Shown: one piece after another, positions 1 through 13,194 of the stretch
Layout of the letters: each line of letters starts with the position of its first letter
Numbering within the stretch: the first letter of the stretch is position 1
Assembly: GCF_000764305.2 (NCBI RefSeq)
Contig: NW_025947367.1
Location: 211,864 to 275,863, forward strand
Source of the DNA: Hyalella azteca
Taxonomy: Eukaryota > Arthropoda > Malacostraca > Amphipoda > Hyalellidae
Reading direction: 5' to 3'
DNA: 64,000 bases
Notes under the pieces: model-generated
What the model was told of the DNA's origin: nothing
The model's database searches: none
What the model saw: only the letters and a program-made list of their open reading frames with translations
Position numbers and translations under genes: made by a program

Positions 1-245
1 GGTATATATCTAGGTACACGGTATATACATAGATGCACGGTATATATCTAGGTACACGGTATATACATAGACGCACGGTATATACATAGATGCACGGTAT
101 ATATCTAGGCACACGGTATATACATAGATGCACGGTATTTACATAGACGCACGGTATATATATAGACGCACGGTATATATCTAGGTACACGATATATACA
201 TAGACGCACGGTATATATATAGACGCACGGTATATATCTATATAG
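1..245. repeat. 19-20 bp minisatellite at window edge
   Basis: Tandem copies of a 19-20 bp unit with core ACGGTATATACATAGATGC, alternating with a variant containing TATCTAGGTAC. About 12 copies are visible and the array is cut by the window start, so its true length is unknown. No coding potential. Confidence 0.9.
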
Positions 246-1460
246 GCATACTGTTTCCACTCAGACGGCGGCGGTGGCCGGCGCCTGGTGCAGATTTTGC
301 TCATACATGGGCGGTGCTCGTAAAAGCAGTCGTGGAGCCTGACCGCTACGTCAGTGCATCCCGCCATTCATCATCTGCTCCTTCTGCCCTAACAAAATTT
401 AGAGTCGCCCCAGCTTCTGGTAATCCAAATCAGAAGCTGCCGCGTCTGTAAATTTTCACTGGGTGCCATTGCTGGCGTTGGTGTGACCGTTCCTGCTTTA
501 GCTGATGTAAATTCGCAATAAGGGAGACGATTATTTTAGTTAAATTTGATGGTGTCCAGATAATAATCGTAAATATCCGATTGATAAAGATACCTAACTA
601 TGAAGTTCGTTATGTATTTGTCAGTGAATAAAGGTTCATGGGGGACAGTTACGTGTGCTGAATTGGGAGCACGGTCCGGCTGCTGGTGATCCCTGATCTA
701 TGGGGCTTAGGTTACTCGAGCAATCTTCGTGGGCGACCATAGATCTTGATTGTGGGTTGAATGTTGACTTGAGAGTGTATATCCAGTATAATATATAGAC
801 TGCTTGCATTCATTGCACTTCCCTTCATTGTACCTTCATTGTTTCTTCTGTGCGAGTATACAATATACTGTGCTTGCAACATTTTGCATGCATTCCCTAA
901 TATTATCTTACGTCATCGTTCTCTTACGTTTCCATCGTTTCCGTGATATTCGCGCTTATTTTTGATAGCTACATTGCTGTGGGTCTTCCTGAGATCATAT
1001 GCCTCGTCCTTAATGAAGGACTTTAGATTGAAAACAAACTTTGGAGTATTGAAAACTTCCATCTTGTAAGTGGTGAATTTCCTCTCGCTTTAGGTACGAG
1101 ATAAGTGTGTCGTTGATTGATGCTCACGTTCAAATTGATTATTAAATTGTATATATTGATATCGATATTTTGCTTGACGATATATCGGATATGTTAAACA
1201 CTTGTGCGTGTTTCTGCGTCATATTTTGTCCATATTAATGATAGTGTGTTCTCATCACTTTGTTGCTGTGCATTTTCGTCTCTCTACTTTGTGTTTTAAA
1301 AAGGGATATTTTTTCCTTATCTTAGACTTGTTGCAGTAGCTCCCTTTAAATCAGTTTATATTAAATTTTAATTTAATTTAATTTTAAAGCTTTTATTATA
1401 CTGAACACACACACTTTTTAAGCCTCAGCATTACGCATGCGTTGTAGCTATTCTCATTCT
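246..1460. other. No gene recognised
   Basis: AT-rich unique-looking sequence without a long open frame, RNA gene or clear repeat. It could be intergenic or belong to an upstream intron of the plus-strand gene; the sequence does not decide this. Confidence 0.5.
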
Positions 1461-1622
1461 ACTCTCAGTGAAATGAATGCGTCATATTGTCGAAATAGTG
1501 CCACACTTTCTTCATGTAGCGCTGATACGGCCTTGTGCTGGACAAAACTGGGTCAGGCTGGCTCGCATAACAGAAGGAAGTGCATCGCTATTTGGACAAA
1601 GTCTCTCAAATTTTTCTGAGTG
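1461..1622. mobile_element. MITE-like inverted-repeat element, copy 1
   Basis: About 162 bp. The left end reads CTCAGTGAAATGAATG then GTCATATTGTCGAAATAGTG. The right end is its imperfect reverse complement, ending CTATTTGGACAAAGTCTC and TTTTTCTGAGTG. The interior contains a GATACGGCC...ACTGGGTCA segment shared with other copies at about 5.2, 7.6, 9.0, 10.0, 12.2, 29.2 and 39.7 kb. There is no transposase frame, so it is non-autonomous. The short open frames here are by-products of the element. Confidence 0.7.
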
Positions 1623-3370
1623 TATGTCAACGAATGCTCCTAAAATGCTCTCATCGCAGTGTGTTTTTACATGGTCATAGATTAATTAATCGCAATGCTC
1701 TTAGTAGAGCTCTTAATAAATTTATTGTCGTCTTATACGGAGCGTTGTGGCGAATTAACGTCTAGTCCAATTGTGCCGTAAAAGGCGACTCTTCGGCGTT
1801 TATGGCAAACTTTTTTATTGATGGTTTTTATAATGTAGAAGAAGAAAATTATGATGTAGAAGTTAGAGAATGTGTTTTATTAAAGAAATTTCATGTATGT
1901 TTATTTTTGTTATGTGTTCATGTGTTTTCTTAAAAAAATGTACACAATTTTAGTACAAGTTTGACACAGATATATTGCAAATTTGACACACTTTTGTATA
2001 TTGAGAAAGAACTACTTCAGTTTTTTGAAGTAGTTCATTTTCATTTTAAAGACATTTAAAAGTATATTCAACTAGCGATATAATGTTCTTATTTTCTGTT
2101 GACGGACTTCCAATTGTTTTGCAAACTATTAATATCCAAATGCAGCGAGTAGAAATTTAAAATATTTTAACTTTTGACGTCAAAATGCTTCGCTAATGAG
2201 GTATTTTTCTCATTTGCGTTGACACAAAAAACGACGCTAGCGTCGATGTTTAACCGTTGAAATCCGCGTAGAAATTATGTGAAGAATTATTTTATTTGTG
2301 TGAAGGTGATAGTGGTATTGTGGTGCAAAAATAACGAGTAATGTTTCCTGCATCATAGATATAACAATTGGCGTCATATCCTGAACCCGGCTCGGTTAAG
2401 AGAACTTATGGAATTACCATTGATTCATGCAGCGCTATTGTTCTTTCCAATTATAGTCTATCGTTGGAAAACCACAGATGTTAAATTATACCGTCTGGAT
2501 CCATTTGGAATTTAGTAGATCATTATTACAAGTGTACGAATTCGTTCCCCTTTGTGCTATGTATAGATGACCAATTATAGGACCATCCGGAACTGGCAAT
2601 TGCATTGTCCCGACCCTAATTTTCCCCTGCTTGTTTTGTGGACTGAAATACAAGTATGCCAGTAAGCACCGCAGTGCGTTTCCAGTGCAGTAGCGCGTTT
2701 ATTTTGCGCTCTTGCGTATGCAGATATAAAATGCGTACAAAGCTTGCAAAATATTAGATTCCGGTGACCATTTCTGAGTGGAATCGTTGATTCAATATCT
2801 AGAAGGTATACAACGGAAACTATTTTTGTGTCATAGACCAAATATCAAGACTAGCATGGTTTCTATTTAGCGCTTAAAATTCATATTATGTTCCAAAATT
2901 AATGGCAAAGATTGTAGGTTACAGAAAATTACCGTTTTGATTCGCGATCGACGATACAATAAAGACCTGCGTGGTTGCTGTCTATTAGTTTTTTAAATTT
3001 ATTTCCGATAAGGTCAGCGATTGACAATACAACAACAATTTGGATTGAATTACAGTTTTGATGCGATTTGGATAAGGCCATGCGATTGACGATACAGCAA
3101 GGACTGTGATGGCCAAATCCATATTCGAAAGTCATTTTTCACCACCAAAAGCATTACAGTTGCTCAAAAAACAATCATTAGCGACCGAACAACAAGTGTG
3201 AACTCATACCATTTCTGATAATAAGGTTTTGAACAAATTAAAGGTGATTGAAATGCTCTTCAAGCGTTTGATCAAGCCGACTGATGGTTTAGGGCCTCCT
3301 TCAGTTTGAATCACGTTTGTTGTGATTCAGATAAGGCGCTGTGATTGACGATACATCGACTTGAATTGAA
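1623..3370. other. No gene recognised
   Basis: AT-rich sequence with only short open frames of unconvincing composition on both strands, for example at 2575-2841 and 2929-3135 minus. From about 2930 to 3370 the motif ATTGACGATACA recurs several times at irregular spacing, like a decayed repeat leading into the arrays that follow. Confidence 0.5.
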
Positions 3371-3490
3371 TGCCTATTGTATCACCCAGATAAGACGATA
3401 CGATGCTGGTCAATTGAATCCCTGTATAGTATCACTCAGATAAGACGATACGATGCTGGTCAATTGAATCCTTGTTGTATCACTGAGATA
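3371..3490. repeat. About 50-bp tandem repeat, 2-3 copies
   Basis: A unit containing AGACGATACGATGCTGGTCA and then ATTGAATCC is repeated with few differences. It merges into the CTCAGATA-containing array immediately downstream. Confidence 0.8.
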
Positions 3491-3503
3491 ATATTATTGA
3501 TAT

Positions 3504-3650
3504 GATATTACTCAGATACTCGTGATATTACTCAGATACTCGTGATATTACTCAGATACTCGTGACATTACTCAGATACTCGTGATATTACTCAGATACT
3601 CGTGATATTACTCAGATACTCGTGATATTACTCAGATATTACTCAGATAT
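3504..3650. repeat. 20-bp minisatellite, about 7 copies
   Basis: Head-to-tail copies of GATATTACTCAGATACTCGT, almost identical to each other, with a degenerate last copy. Confidence 0.9.
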
Positions 3651-5225
3651 CACACGCACGGCTTGAAGCTGCAGTGTTTGTCAGGACGCCAAAGTCTGGC
3701 TTCCGCGTGACGTTCACGCACCTGCTGTGGGGTTACAGCTTCACCGCTTTATACGTGTGCTCTTTCTTTATAGCTCGTATAAACGTACGTTATTTGGGGC
3801 ATTGTTATTATGCCATAGACATTATGTTATTTAAGACATTGTACATAGTGCACAAGTATGTTATTTAAAACATCTAGTTCAGTTAAATCTAGTGTACAAG
3901 AATGTTATTTAAGACATTATTTGTATCTCGTACAAACGTGGGTTATTTAAGGCATTGTTATCATTCCATAAACACTATATTTGATTTAAGACAGTGTTTT
4001 TATTTTTGTAAATACGTCGACGATTTTGAACATCGAACATGAGATTTTGACAATTTTTGAGTTATTATTTGTTAATAGAATTTTATTACCTGATTCTAGG
4101 CGTCATTTTTTTTTTTACCTAATTTTACATGCGCTTTTTATTTTTATTAAGCAGACACGAAAAATGTTTAAAACTGATATTATGCATTTTATGGATATCA
4201 CAATCTTGAATATTTTGTTGGATTGCGAATTTATCGCATTGGTGTATTCTCTTCGTCTATTCCGAATTTATCTTTATTATTTGCATCAGATGTTTGCAGT
4301 TCGAGTTTTGTGGAAATCTCTATATACTTCGGTATAGTTTTGCCGTTTATTTTATTTTATTGAAATTTATATATTTCCCGATGTAACAGCATATAGCCGT
4401 TGACTCAATTATAGCGCATGTTAACTTAAACAACTCCAGCTTAGTTCTCGCCGCACAGATGTGCGCGCAACATACAATAAATAAATGTCAAGCCCGCGCA
4501 TCACACAATAAGTATACGTCAAGCCCGCGCACCATCTAATTAATATATGTCATCACACAAATCTATTCGATTAATTTTTATTTGCTTTATCACAAATGTG
4601 TAGTCGAGTGCAGCTGGCGCTTCATGACGTCATTCGCTACTCGGAATGACTCGAATTCTTGGCCGTTGTTGTGGTTCGTCGATATGTGGAGAGCTGGTGT
4701 TGTTGTTGCCGCAATGCACTGACTAGCACTGCTAATTAGCCTAGCATTCGTGACACTAGTGAATTTGGCTTTAGTGCCTTTAGCAAGTGGATGAGAATTA
4801 TGTGCCGCTAACTTGCGTGGTGGATGACAATGACAGTTAAAAATTCAAGATATAAACAGTGAAAGTTGAATAGTTACAGTTTCAAAACTCTAAAAGTTCA
4901 AGTTTTTAAGTTTTAAACTTTAAATTTTAAGCGATGTGGCGCTATTAAAGCACGTCAATTATTCCCAGAGGAGCGGTTGTGTTTTACTGAAAAATAATCA
5001 CGTGGTTCAGAAAAACGTGTTTCTTTGAGTTTCATTGATGAATAAACCTTTAAAATCTCAGAGGTCATTAATTATTACAATATTTATTTTAATAATACAC
5101 ACAGTCGGTTTTTATATTTTATAATACCTTAAAGCTATGAAATTGTTCATGTGTATCTATACTTGAAATCACGTGTTTGAGAGCACGAAAAAGAGAAGTC
5201 AAGTTATATGGAAGCCTTGTCTCTG
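3651..5225. other. No gene recognised; small 44-bp repeat at 4440-4560
   Basis: AT-rich. The 103-codon frame at 4026-4337 is rich in Ile, Leu and Phe, as expected of translated AT-rich DNA, and has no recognisable domain or splice context. Around 4440-4560 about three copies of a segment with GTCAAGCCCGCGCA recur. Confidence 0.5.
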
Positions 5226-5389
5226 CACTCAGAGAAATGGGTGAGACTTTGTCCAAATATCGTTTCATTTATTGCCCCGGTGTAGGTCATCCAGATCCAA
5301 TTTTACCCGTCAAAAGGGCGTATCAGTGCTACGTGCAGCATGCATGTCACTATTTGGACAATATGACCCACTCATTTCTTCGTGAGTGC
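5226..5389. mobile_element. MITE-like inverted-repeat element, copy 2 (best preserved)
   Basis: About 164 bp. It begins CACTCAGAGAAATGGGTGAG then ACTTTGTCCAAATA and ends TATTTGGACAATATGACCCA followed by CTCATTTCTTCGTGAGTG. The ends are inverted copies over roughly 35-40 bp. Internally it carries AAAAGGGCGTATCAGTGCTA, shared with other copies. I could not identify a target-site duplication by eye. It is the best reference copy for a library search. Confidence 0.75.
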
Positions 5390-6887
5390 GGTATAAGGAG
5401 CTGGCTTTAATAAGAGAACAGCTCGTGCTGCTGGGGGGCAAGGCTTGCGTTCATGCTGTGTCCTATTACGGCTGCTGTGCGTGACACGCAGCTATAGCCT
5501 CATGAAAATTATTCCGGGATAATAAAGGAATGATGTGAAGCTTATTGCTGGCCGCCGATAGTGCGACTATAATTTCTAATAGCGCAGCGGAATGGACGGG
5601 TGAAAGTGCATGATTGAGTGCGCCTGGTAGTGAAAAATAGAAGATCGAGGATGTATGAAGTGGCTGTAGTTATCAAAAATGAAGAATAACACGGAGGATA
5701 GCTTCTGCAGAATTTAGGGAAGAATTTTACTCCTGTAATGTAGCACGCATGTTGTACATCTAATGTACATTGATTAAATGTATATTGTTGCACCTCGATG
5801 CTGCGTTTTCGGTTAAGTTCAGTGCAGTACACACATTTTCGAACGTAAGCGTAAAAAATTTGACTGCTGCAAAATGGTCTTAGATATCACCAATGACTTT
5901 ATAATAAACAACATTTTTCGTAATTCTTTCTCAAATTTCAAAATTCATGCGTGACATGAGCTCCAAGAAATTAATTTTTTTCGGACTTATTGTTGGTCAA
6001 AAATATTTATCAATCTTCGTCGGAAAGTTAAACCCGATGTCCCGAATGCACAAAAGATGCTTTGTAGTCCGAAATTTTCGAAAACTTCTTTCGCAACATT
6101 ACATTTTATTGTAAATTCCATTTCATTCCAACGTAAAAGGTCGAACCGAGTTTCCATTTTGATCCTGCCACCGATTTTAATGCCCTTCAGGTTTTTTTCT
6201 ATCTCTATCCTTCACCATGTATCATAATTATTATTCCATCAAAATACTACGGTGAAATAATGTTTCGAAGCCATGTTTATCGAAACATTTTCAAATACCA
6301 GGCTTAATGATGCAATGGTGGCCTCGATCTAATATAACTCATTAGTTTTATTCTGGCAGATGTTTTGCCCAAATGTTTCGCAGCAACTACACGCTCGCAT
6401 ACTGTTATTCGTGGCGCCGTAAATATTTATTGTATAAACATTTATGCGCAAAAAGTTATGGTTGGTAGCCGATACTGCACGGCGAGCTCCGAGGTGCCCT
6501 GGGGGCTATGGTGCTTCGATAACTGAAATTGCCGGTGCTTTTGTTGTGGAAAAATTTGGCGGTATCAGCCTACTGGGATTGTTGAGGAGAATTTCAGTGT
6601 TATCGATGAGTTACGAATATTTTATTCCGTATGCTGTAGTACCATTCGCTGATGATTTTATACTGTAATTTATTTTATTTACTTTTTGTTTATGTTTATT
6701 TATTTTATATTGTATACTGAATTTTATGCTGTATACTGTCGTAATATTCGTTAATTATTATTGAGTACGCTGGGTACGTCGATCCACTAGCGTTTTTTTT
6801 TTGCAAATTTCACTATCATAGTTCAAAATTAGTTTGTGTTATACCGTATGTAGTTTAAGTTTTCTAATTTTAATTCATACAAGTTCA
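5390..6887. other. No gene recognised
   Basis: No frame with coding-like composition. The 96-codon minus frame at 5542-5832 and the 74-codon plus frame at 6444-6668 lack splice context, domain or homology that I recognise. Confidence 0.5.
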
Positions 6888-7015
6888 CACTTTAATACGT
6901 CGCATTGTGCACTCTTTGATCTCATATCTATGCACACTTTAATACGTCGCATTGTGAACTCTTTTTTCGCTTGTCAATGCACACTTTAAGATGCCGCATT
7001 TTGAACTGTTCGATC
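6888..7015. repeat. About 55-bp tandem repeat, 2-3 diverged copies
   Basis: Repeats of CACACTTTAATACGTCGCAT followed by TGTGCACTC or TGTGAACTC and a GATCTCAT tail. The third copy is diverged. Confidence 0.75.
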
Positions 7016-7274
7016 TCATTTATATATCAGATCCTTCCACCCTTGTAAGCTCAAGATCCAAGGTTGTACTGAAGTCCTTCATGTTTCTTCTTGGAGTCCT
7101 TCACTCTCCACTTGACCGCTTCTGTTTTTTGCCCGTTAAATTCTGATCGAATTTTTTCTCAACCGTGGCCTATCTGGAGGCGGACCTGTAGATGTGCGTT
7201 AGCTTCTGGCGTTCGTTCTGTTCTTTTAAAACCAATTTATTCGAATTTCAGGAAGAGCAAGTCTCAATTTCCCA

Positions 7275-7382
7275 ACCCACTGGGAATACATAAATTTCCC
7301 AGCACGCTGGGAATAAATTAGGAATGAATTTCCAGCACCCTGGGAATGAATTAAGGATGAATTTCCCAGCACGCTGGGCATC
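7275..7382. repeat. Short tandem repeat of a palindromic CCCAGC..GCTGGG unit
   Basis: About four units of roughly 30 bp, each containing TTTCCCAGCACGCTGGGAAT or a variant. CCAGC(A)CGCTGG is nearly palindromic, so each unit can form a small hairpin. Confidence 0.8.
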
Positions 7383-7620
7383 TATTAAACCATTGCTAAA
7401 ATGGTTCTTTACACTTAATTACTTTACACTTTATTAACACTTTTACACTAAACTCTTCGCACTCTTGCTGATCGATCACAGTTCTCCTGTTGCCCGTTTG
7501 ACTGACAGGACCATGAATATTTCTTGCAGATGTCATTAACGATTTTCCTTTCCCGGCGATCGCTATGAAGAAATATGGCACATGGTAGCGGGCGTGGCAA
7601 TGCGGAACACCTTACAAACA

Positions 7621-7807
7621 CCGAGAGATATGAGTGAAGCTTCGTCCTAATAGCGATGCAGTTTTTGTTCTTGTCTTGGTTATCTTGACCCAATCTGCGC
7701 CCCACAACCAGGAGTATAATTGCCGCGTCCGCACTTTATGTTGTCGTGATGTAGGTAAGAAAGTGTGTCACTATTCGAACAATATGACGCGTTTATTTCT
7801 TGGAGTG
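7621..7807. mobile_element. MITE-like inverted-repeat element, copy 3
   Basis: Diverged left end (ATGAGTGAAGCTTCGTCCTA then ATAGCGATG) and right end (GTGTCACTATTCGAACAATA then a GGAGTG terminus) in inverted arrangement. The interior keeps ATCTTGACCCAATCTGCGCC, matching the GACCCAGTTTGGCC segment of other copies. Confidence 0.65.
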
Positions 7808-8630
7808 CTATTTCCACTTGACGTTGACTGCTTCCATGACCAAGAAGAGGCAATAATAATTTAATTGTGGATCTGTTATGAACAGATTATCGTTGTAGAA
7901 TGCTTCCTGCTTCTCATATTAAGGATATGTATAATTAAACAGCTCATTTAACAAACATATTATGTGTATTTTCCGGTCTGTTGCTCGTGCAGGCTAGGCT
8001 AAAAAACAGGAACTTTCACCTGCTGTTTAGTATGAGCACATTTTTTAATTGTTTATTTAAATTCAATGTGACTGCAAATTTAACCCTTTTTATTCCAGCA
8101 AAGCTTGGTTTTTTCTTGACATGCCTCTGCTTGTCCACTCAGTAGAAGGTCATGTAACCCAAATCCTTGTTTCTTTACGTACGAATTTGTCGTTTCCTCC
8201 TTTCGAAATTAGCGATTGTGAAAGAGCAAGCGACGCTGCAGTGCTATATAGACGCACTGCAGCTATCAAGATTCAGTTGCCAAATCTCGGTCATAATTCA
8301 CACTGAACCTGTTACTCGCAGACACGAAACCTGAAATTGTGATCAACTTAATCATTATTGAGTATCTTGACCCTCTTAGATAATTGAGTGTGCGGGCTAC
8401 ACATGGTCGGCTGGTCAGACCATGGATGGTCTAGTGACCAGAGGTTGTGATTTCTTAGCCACTAATTTCATAGTTACGACTGTCTGCTTTCCAAGTCTGG
8501 ATTGCTTGCGCCGATGGTATAAGCTCATGCATGATCAAGAAACTTGAGGAAGAACTTTTCTATATTTATTCCTACATTGAGCTAGAAAATGTAGCACATC
8601 ATCAACATGCATCATAAATATAAATAGGTG

Positions 8631-8741
8631 ATATTGTCCAAATAGGCCGCCCAATCGCCAGGCAAAATTCATTCATAATAACCCACACACGAGCTAAAAG
8701 TGCATCTCTTTCTGGAAAAATCTCTTTATTTCCCTGAGTGT
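8631..8741. mobile_element. MITE-like element fragment, copy 4
   Basis: Starts with GATATTGTCCAAATAG and ends TTTATTTCCCTGAGTG, so both inverted ends are recognisable, but the middle is largely replaced. A degenerate copy. Confidence 0.5.
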
Positions 8742-8934
8742 GATAGAATTGTAGGTTGTAGCTGTTCTTCTATTACAATTTTTTTTCTTCCGTGGATTCT
8801 TGCCTTAACTTTAAAGGATAAGCAATTCGATTAGATTACTTTTTGATTGCATAGTCAATAATATCCTTCCTGCATTCAGATAAATAAATATATACGAGAC
8901 TTGATTCAAATAATGATACACATTCTGCCTCTGT

Positions 8935-9039
8935 GTGCGACATTCTGACCCAGTTTGGCCCAGCAAAAGGGCGAATCGGTGCTACATGCAGAAAGTGTGT
9001 CACTATTTAGACAATGTTATCCATGCGTTTTTCTGAGTG
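8935..9039. mobile_element. MITE-like element fragment, copy 5
   Basis: Contains GACCCAGTTTGGCCCAGCAA, then GGGCGAATCGGTGCTACATG, GTGTCACTATTTAGACAAT and the terminal TTTTTCTGAGTG. The left inverted end is missing. Confidence 0.65.
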
Positions 9040-9339
9040 TAACCTACTCGTTATTAAATTTTAAGTGCGCAAGAATTTGACATAAAAGTAACCGTTCTGC
9101 TTCCAATTGCTTCTATAAACTACCCAAGTGTGATGATTTGATAATATCACAATAATTCATGTTTTTAATAATTAGTTTCTAAACCAGAGAAAGGGTTCTC
9201 TGTTGTTATTCTTCAACTTCTTGCATTCATTTGCCCCGAAAATCGATGTAGGAAATGTGACGCGATGAGGCGTTATTGATGGAATTTTCTGTGCGGGAGC
9301 GCGCGATAAAATGTAAGGGCGAGAATGGCGCTCATCAAG

Positions 9340-9535
9340 GTTAGCGAAGTCAATGGACGCAGTGAAGTCCAGTCAATGGACGCAGTGAAGTCCAGTCAAC
9401 GTATACAGCGAAGTCCAGTCAGCATATACAGCGAAGTCCAGTCAGCGTATACAGCGAAGTCCAGTCGATGGACGCAGTGAAGTCCAGTCAGCGGAAGCAG
9501 CCAAGTCCAGTCAGCGTATACAGCGAAGTCCAGCC
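9340..9535. repeat. 23-24 bp minisatellite, about 8 copies
   Basis: Units of GTATACAGCGAAGTCCAGTC and ATGGACGCAGTGAAGTCCAG alternate. Short frames reading Tyr/Leu/Asp-rich repeats on the minus strand are repeat artefacts. Confidence 0.9.
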
Positions 9536-9992
9536 GCCGGCTCATTGTTTCGCCGCTGCGGCCTTGGCGTAGCAGACTGCGTATAATGCACACGTCTTGC
9601 TGCTGCTGTATTATCTGCGTTCATGTGTGCGTGTATGTATGTGTATGGGAGGGACAGAGTGCGACTAGAGAGACAGAGCGTGTGTTTGTATTTATTTGTT
9701 GTTTTTTTTTGCAAATCTATGGGAGCAATTGCTTTCGTCACTTTCGATACGGTTTTGATAAATATTTATTTTGCTTATCTTGCTAAGGGTCCGTGTATTC
9801 ATACGTCTCTTTGTTATGTTAGTGCACATCGAATACAAGGTAGATAAAAATCAGATTGTCAATGGACAATTTCGATTCGGATTTTTAAACACAACTAAAT
9901 GAGTCCGTCGTAATTAATTAAAGAGTGTATGAGTGTGTATATTCCTGCACTGTTGCAGAAGGTGTGCTGCATTTTCGGGATCTGACTTCGCT

Positions 9993-10226
9993 ACTCAAAG
10001 AAATTCGTATGGCTTTGTCCAAGTAGTGGTGCACTTTCGCCTTTATGATGGTCATCTTGACCCAGTTTAGTACAGAAAACTGGCGCATGAGATTCTTCCT
10101 TTAGTTCTACACGCAGCAAGTGTGTGACTGACTAATTGTCTACACGCATCAATTGTGTGACTAATTGTCTACACGCAGCAAGTGTGTGACTATTTGGACC
10201 ATATGACCCATTCATTGTACTGAGTG
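9993..10226. mobile_element. MITE-like inverted-repeat element, copy 6, with internal duplication
   Basis: Left end ACTCAAAGAAATTCGTATGG then CTTTGTCC; right end GTGACTATTTGGACCATATG then ATTCATTGTACTGAGTG. The inner part of the right arm (ACACGCAGCAAGTGTGTGAC) is present about three times in tandem, making this copy about 70 bp longer than the others. Confidence 0.7.
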
Positions 10227-12180
10227 ATCACCTCGCTCGCTATAGAGTTACCGCCGTAGTCTTATAGTATATATAGTGGTGCCTGAAATGCGTTATAGTT
10301 AACGCATTATGCTTTCCTATACCCACGTGTCAAATGTCAGATACTTTAATGTATTTGAATATTGTTTGTTGCAGCAATTGTTTATCAAAATTACTCGAGT
10401 TTATTGGTTTTAGGTGTAACATAGGTCTTTAGGTCTTGGTTTCAACATAATTTGTTATGGTGATTATTTTTTTAAGTATCAGTCAAGTATCGGACCCTTA
10501 AAAAACATGAAAAATATAGTTCATTTTATTATCAGATCCTAAAGAACAATTACTTCGGTTTTGCATGTATTTTCGTATCTGTTCTTTATGCTAACTTCTG
10601 GAATTCATTTAGTATATAAAAGAAATTGGAATTTTGAAATTAAATTAAACATAATTGCTTTTTAAAATATAAATTTCTGACGTTTGTTGCGAATTTTTAG
10701 ATCATTTTGTAAAAATTTTCATAATTTCTGCACTCATTCAAAAATTTTCCTGACTTAATTAGCATTCTCGTCATAACCCTGAGACTAAATTGCATTATAT
10801 GATTGCTGTTGGCATTAAATTCGTAGCACATTTGCAATAATTTCTCATCTGCACCTCCAGTGTGTCAGTTGTAATATTGTATTTGATTTATAAAATATAT
10901 ACGAGGAAAATTATGATTAATTATATTATAATTATTTTAATTAATATAAAAATTATAATTATAAAATACGAAAATTATATACGAGGAAAATTATATTAAA
11001 TCAAAATATTTTTTAAATTTCGAATAAGTATTTCGCGCCCAACGAAGCAGCATTACTTTTTTCTATTTTCATCATCAACTTGTGTCACTGTTTATATTAT
11101 GTTGATGTTTATTCTTTCGCATATATCAAAAGATTTTCCAAATTGAGAATATTAACTTTGTGATCTTGAGTTATTCATGCGTATTTAGTTTAATTAAACA
11201 CGTGTGTGTATTTTATGGATGAACTTGTTGCATGGTTAATGGAGCTCGGAGTCTCACAATTCTCGAATATATTTTAAATTAATGAACGTTATTTACCATT
11301 ATGAGTAAACTTAAAAGGTCAAAAGGTGAACAAGTTTCACACAATTTCACGTTCATATATCGAAGAGCCACGGTTCCAACACTGATCATATTAAATTCTT
11401 ACTCAATTTACTTAGGCCATTTGCATAAAGAAACGCTTAAACTCCAATCATTTTTCTTTATTTTAAAAGATTCATTATTTCATTACATGTTTGTGTAAGA
11501 AAGAATTCTAGTGACTCTCCGAATTTCAATCAATTTAAGGCGGTAAGGCCTAAGACATTGATTTACTCACCGTAATTCATTAAAAATAACTGTCTCTTCA
11601 TATATGGTTAGTACAGTTTACTTTAATTATTCATTCCCTGAACAGAAGGCTGAGTCAGGCCTATATTATCGATCATTATTTGTACGCAATCGATCAAGTA
11701 CGCATGCCTATATAATCAGTTAGATTTATCTTCATAATTTGAAATTATTAAGCGCGCTGCGAGATCCATTTTGTGCATTAATTTAGCTACCATCATCGTC
11801 CATGAGAATCAAAAGGAAGCTTAAAGCGAGTTGAAAATGATATGAAAGCATGTGAATGATTTTTCGAGGTCCACGCTGCCGCTAATTTACAGTTATTGAA
11901 TTTATTACATTTGTAAGTTTGTAATTTAGCGCGTGAACGATGTGAGGCACTGAAAGATGCGCATACAAATATTCTAATAGGCAATGTACATAAATTCTTA
12001 TCACTCGCCATGATGATTTTCGAAAATCAATAGCAGCGAAATTAAGATTTGTATTGGAATCTGAGGATCGCTGGCGAAGGTAAGCCCAAGAATTTCAGGG
12101 ACAAATGTGGTAAAGGAATGCGCGTTTTTGCTGCTCAAACCTTCACTGCACCCAGCCAACTAAATCTATCATACCATGCA
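10227..12180. other. No gene recognised
   Basis: Very AT-rich around 10870-11000, with simple ATTATAATTA-like tracts. The only frames are short and compositionally random. Confidence 0.5.
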
Positions 12181-12314
12181 AATTGTGACACACTTTCTAC
12201 TCGTAGCACTGATACGCCATTTTCAGGGCCAAACTGGGTCAGGATAACACACACACACACAAGGGCAAAAAGTGAGTGGCTGTTAGGACAAAGCATCGCT
12301 CATTTCTCTGAGTG
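12181..12314. mobile_element. MITE-like element fragment, copy 7
   Basis: Shows TGTGACACACTTTCTACTCG, a GATACGCCATTTTCAGGGCC segment, AAACTGGGTCAGGATAAC, and an ending of ATTTCTCTGAGTG. The left terminal repeat is not recognisable. It contains a short (CA)n run. Confidence 0.6.
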
Positions 12315-13194
12315 TGCTTACAAGGAACGCGCTGCTTACCATTCGCTGCTCACAAAAAAGCACGCGTTCATTTAAAGGTCGGCTCGGGCTCAACGATGCT
12401 CATCTGTCATACGCACGAGACTTCGCCCGTGCCAGAGTCGTACCCTCTACCTGCGCTACCTGGCCATGAAAATTCGCATACTACTTACCAAGTATTAGTA
12501 CTCGTACTATACTAAACAGTACTTAATACTATTCAAAGTTGCATAATAACTAAGTACTGCACTATTTGTATACAATACTAAGCAGAATTACTATACTATA
12601 TACACTACTATTAATACACTACTCTTCTAAATACTACTAAAAGCCGCGCGCTGTCTGCTTCCGTCCTTATATGATAAATCTACCGCACATATTTTAGAAT
12701 ATCAGGTTGTGATTTGTAGCCTATATAATTTATGCAGTATTATTATGCGGGAATGGAATTTTTTCCTCGGAGCTTTGCTCATTAACATATTTGTTCCTTA
12801 TAGAAGTTAATAATAAGCACTGAACACACGTTTCATTGCGAACATTTTTTTTCTTTCTTCGTGTGAGATAAGTTTTGTCTACGATATGCATAACACGTTA
12901 ATTATAGTCTTTCTCCCTAACTATCGGAAAGTTGCATCATCAAAATTACTCTACCCTCAAACATAATCCAGTTAATCTCCAACTAACGGTAAATCACATC
13001 TTTCTCATCACTATCCTCAACCAACATTCAGTTTCTACCCAACTATTTTGTGCTATCTATCTCCAAACCAAATATAGGGAAATTGTGTCATCAACATCAT
13101 TCAATCCTCGCATCCAGCATCCAGTTTCCTTTTGACTATTGGCAAATTGCATCATCAACATTAGTCTTTCCTCAGCCATCATCCATGTTTCGCC
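12315..13194. other. No gene recognised
   Basis: Includes a run of CTACTA/GTACTA-like simple sequence at 12475-12645 and a faintly tRNA-like stretch on the minus strand near 12412-12475, which I could not fold into a cloverleaf. Nothing else stands out. Confidence 0.45.

Noticed and set aside
3674..4337. 64- and 103-codon frames in AT-rich sequence
   Set aside because: Composition (Ile/Phe/Leu/Tyr) is that expected from translated AT-rich noncoding DNA; no domain, partner exon or repeat explanation.
12412..12475. Minus-strand GGTAGCGCAGGTAGAGG resembling a tRNA D-arm
   Set aside because: No convincing anticodon arm or acceptor stem pairing by eye.
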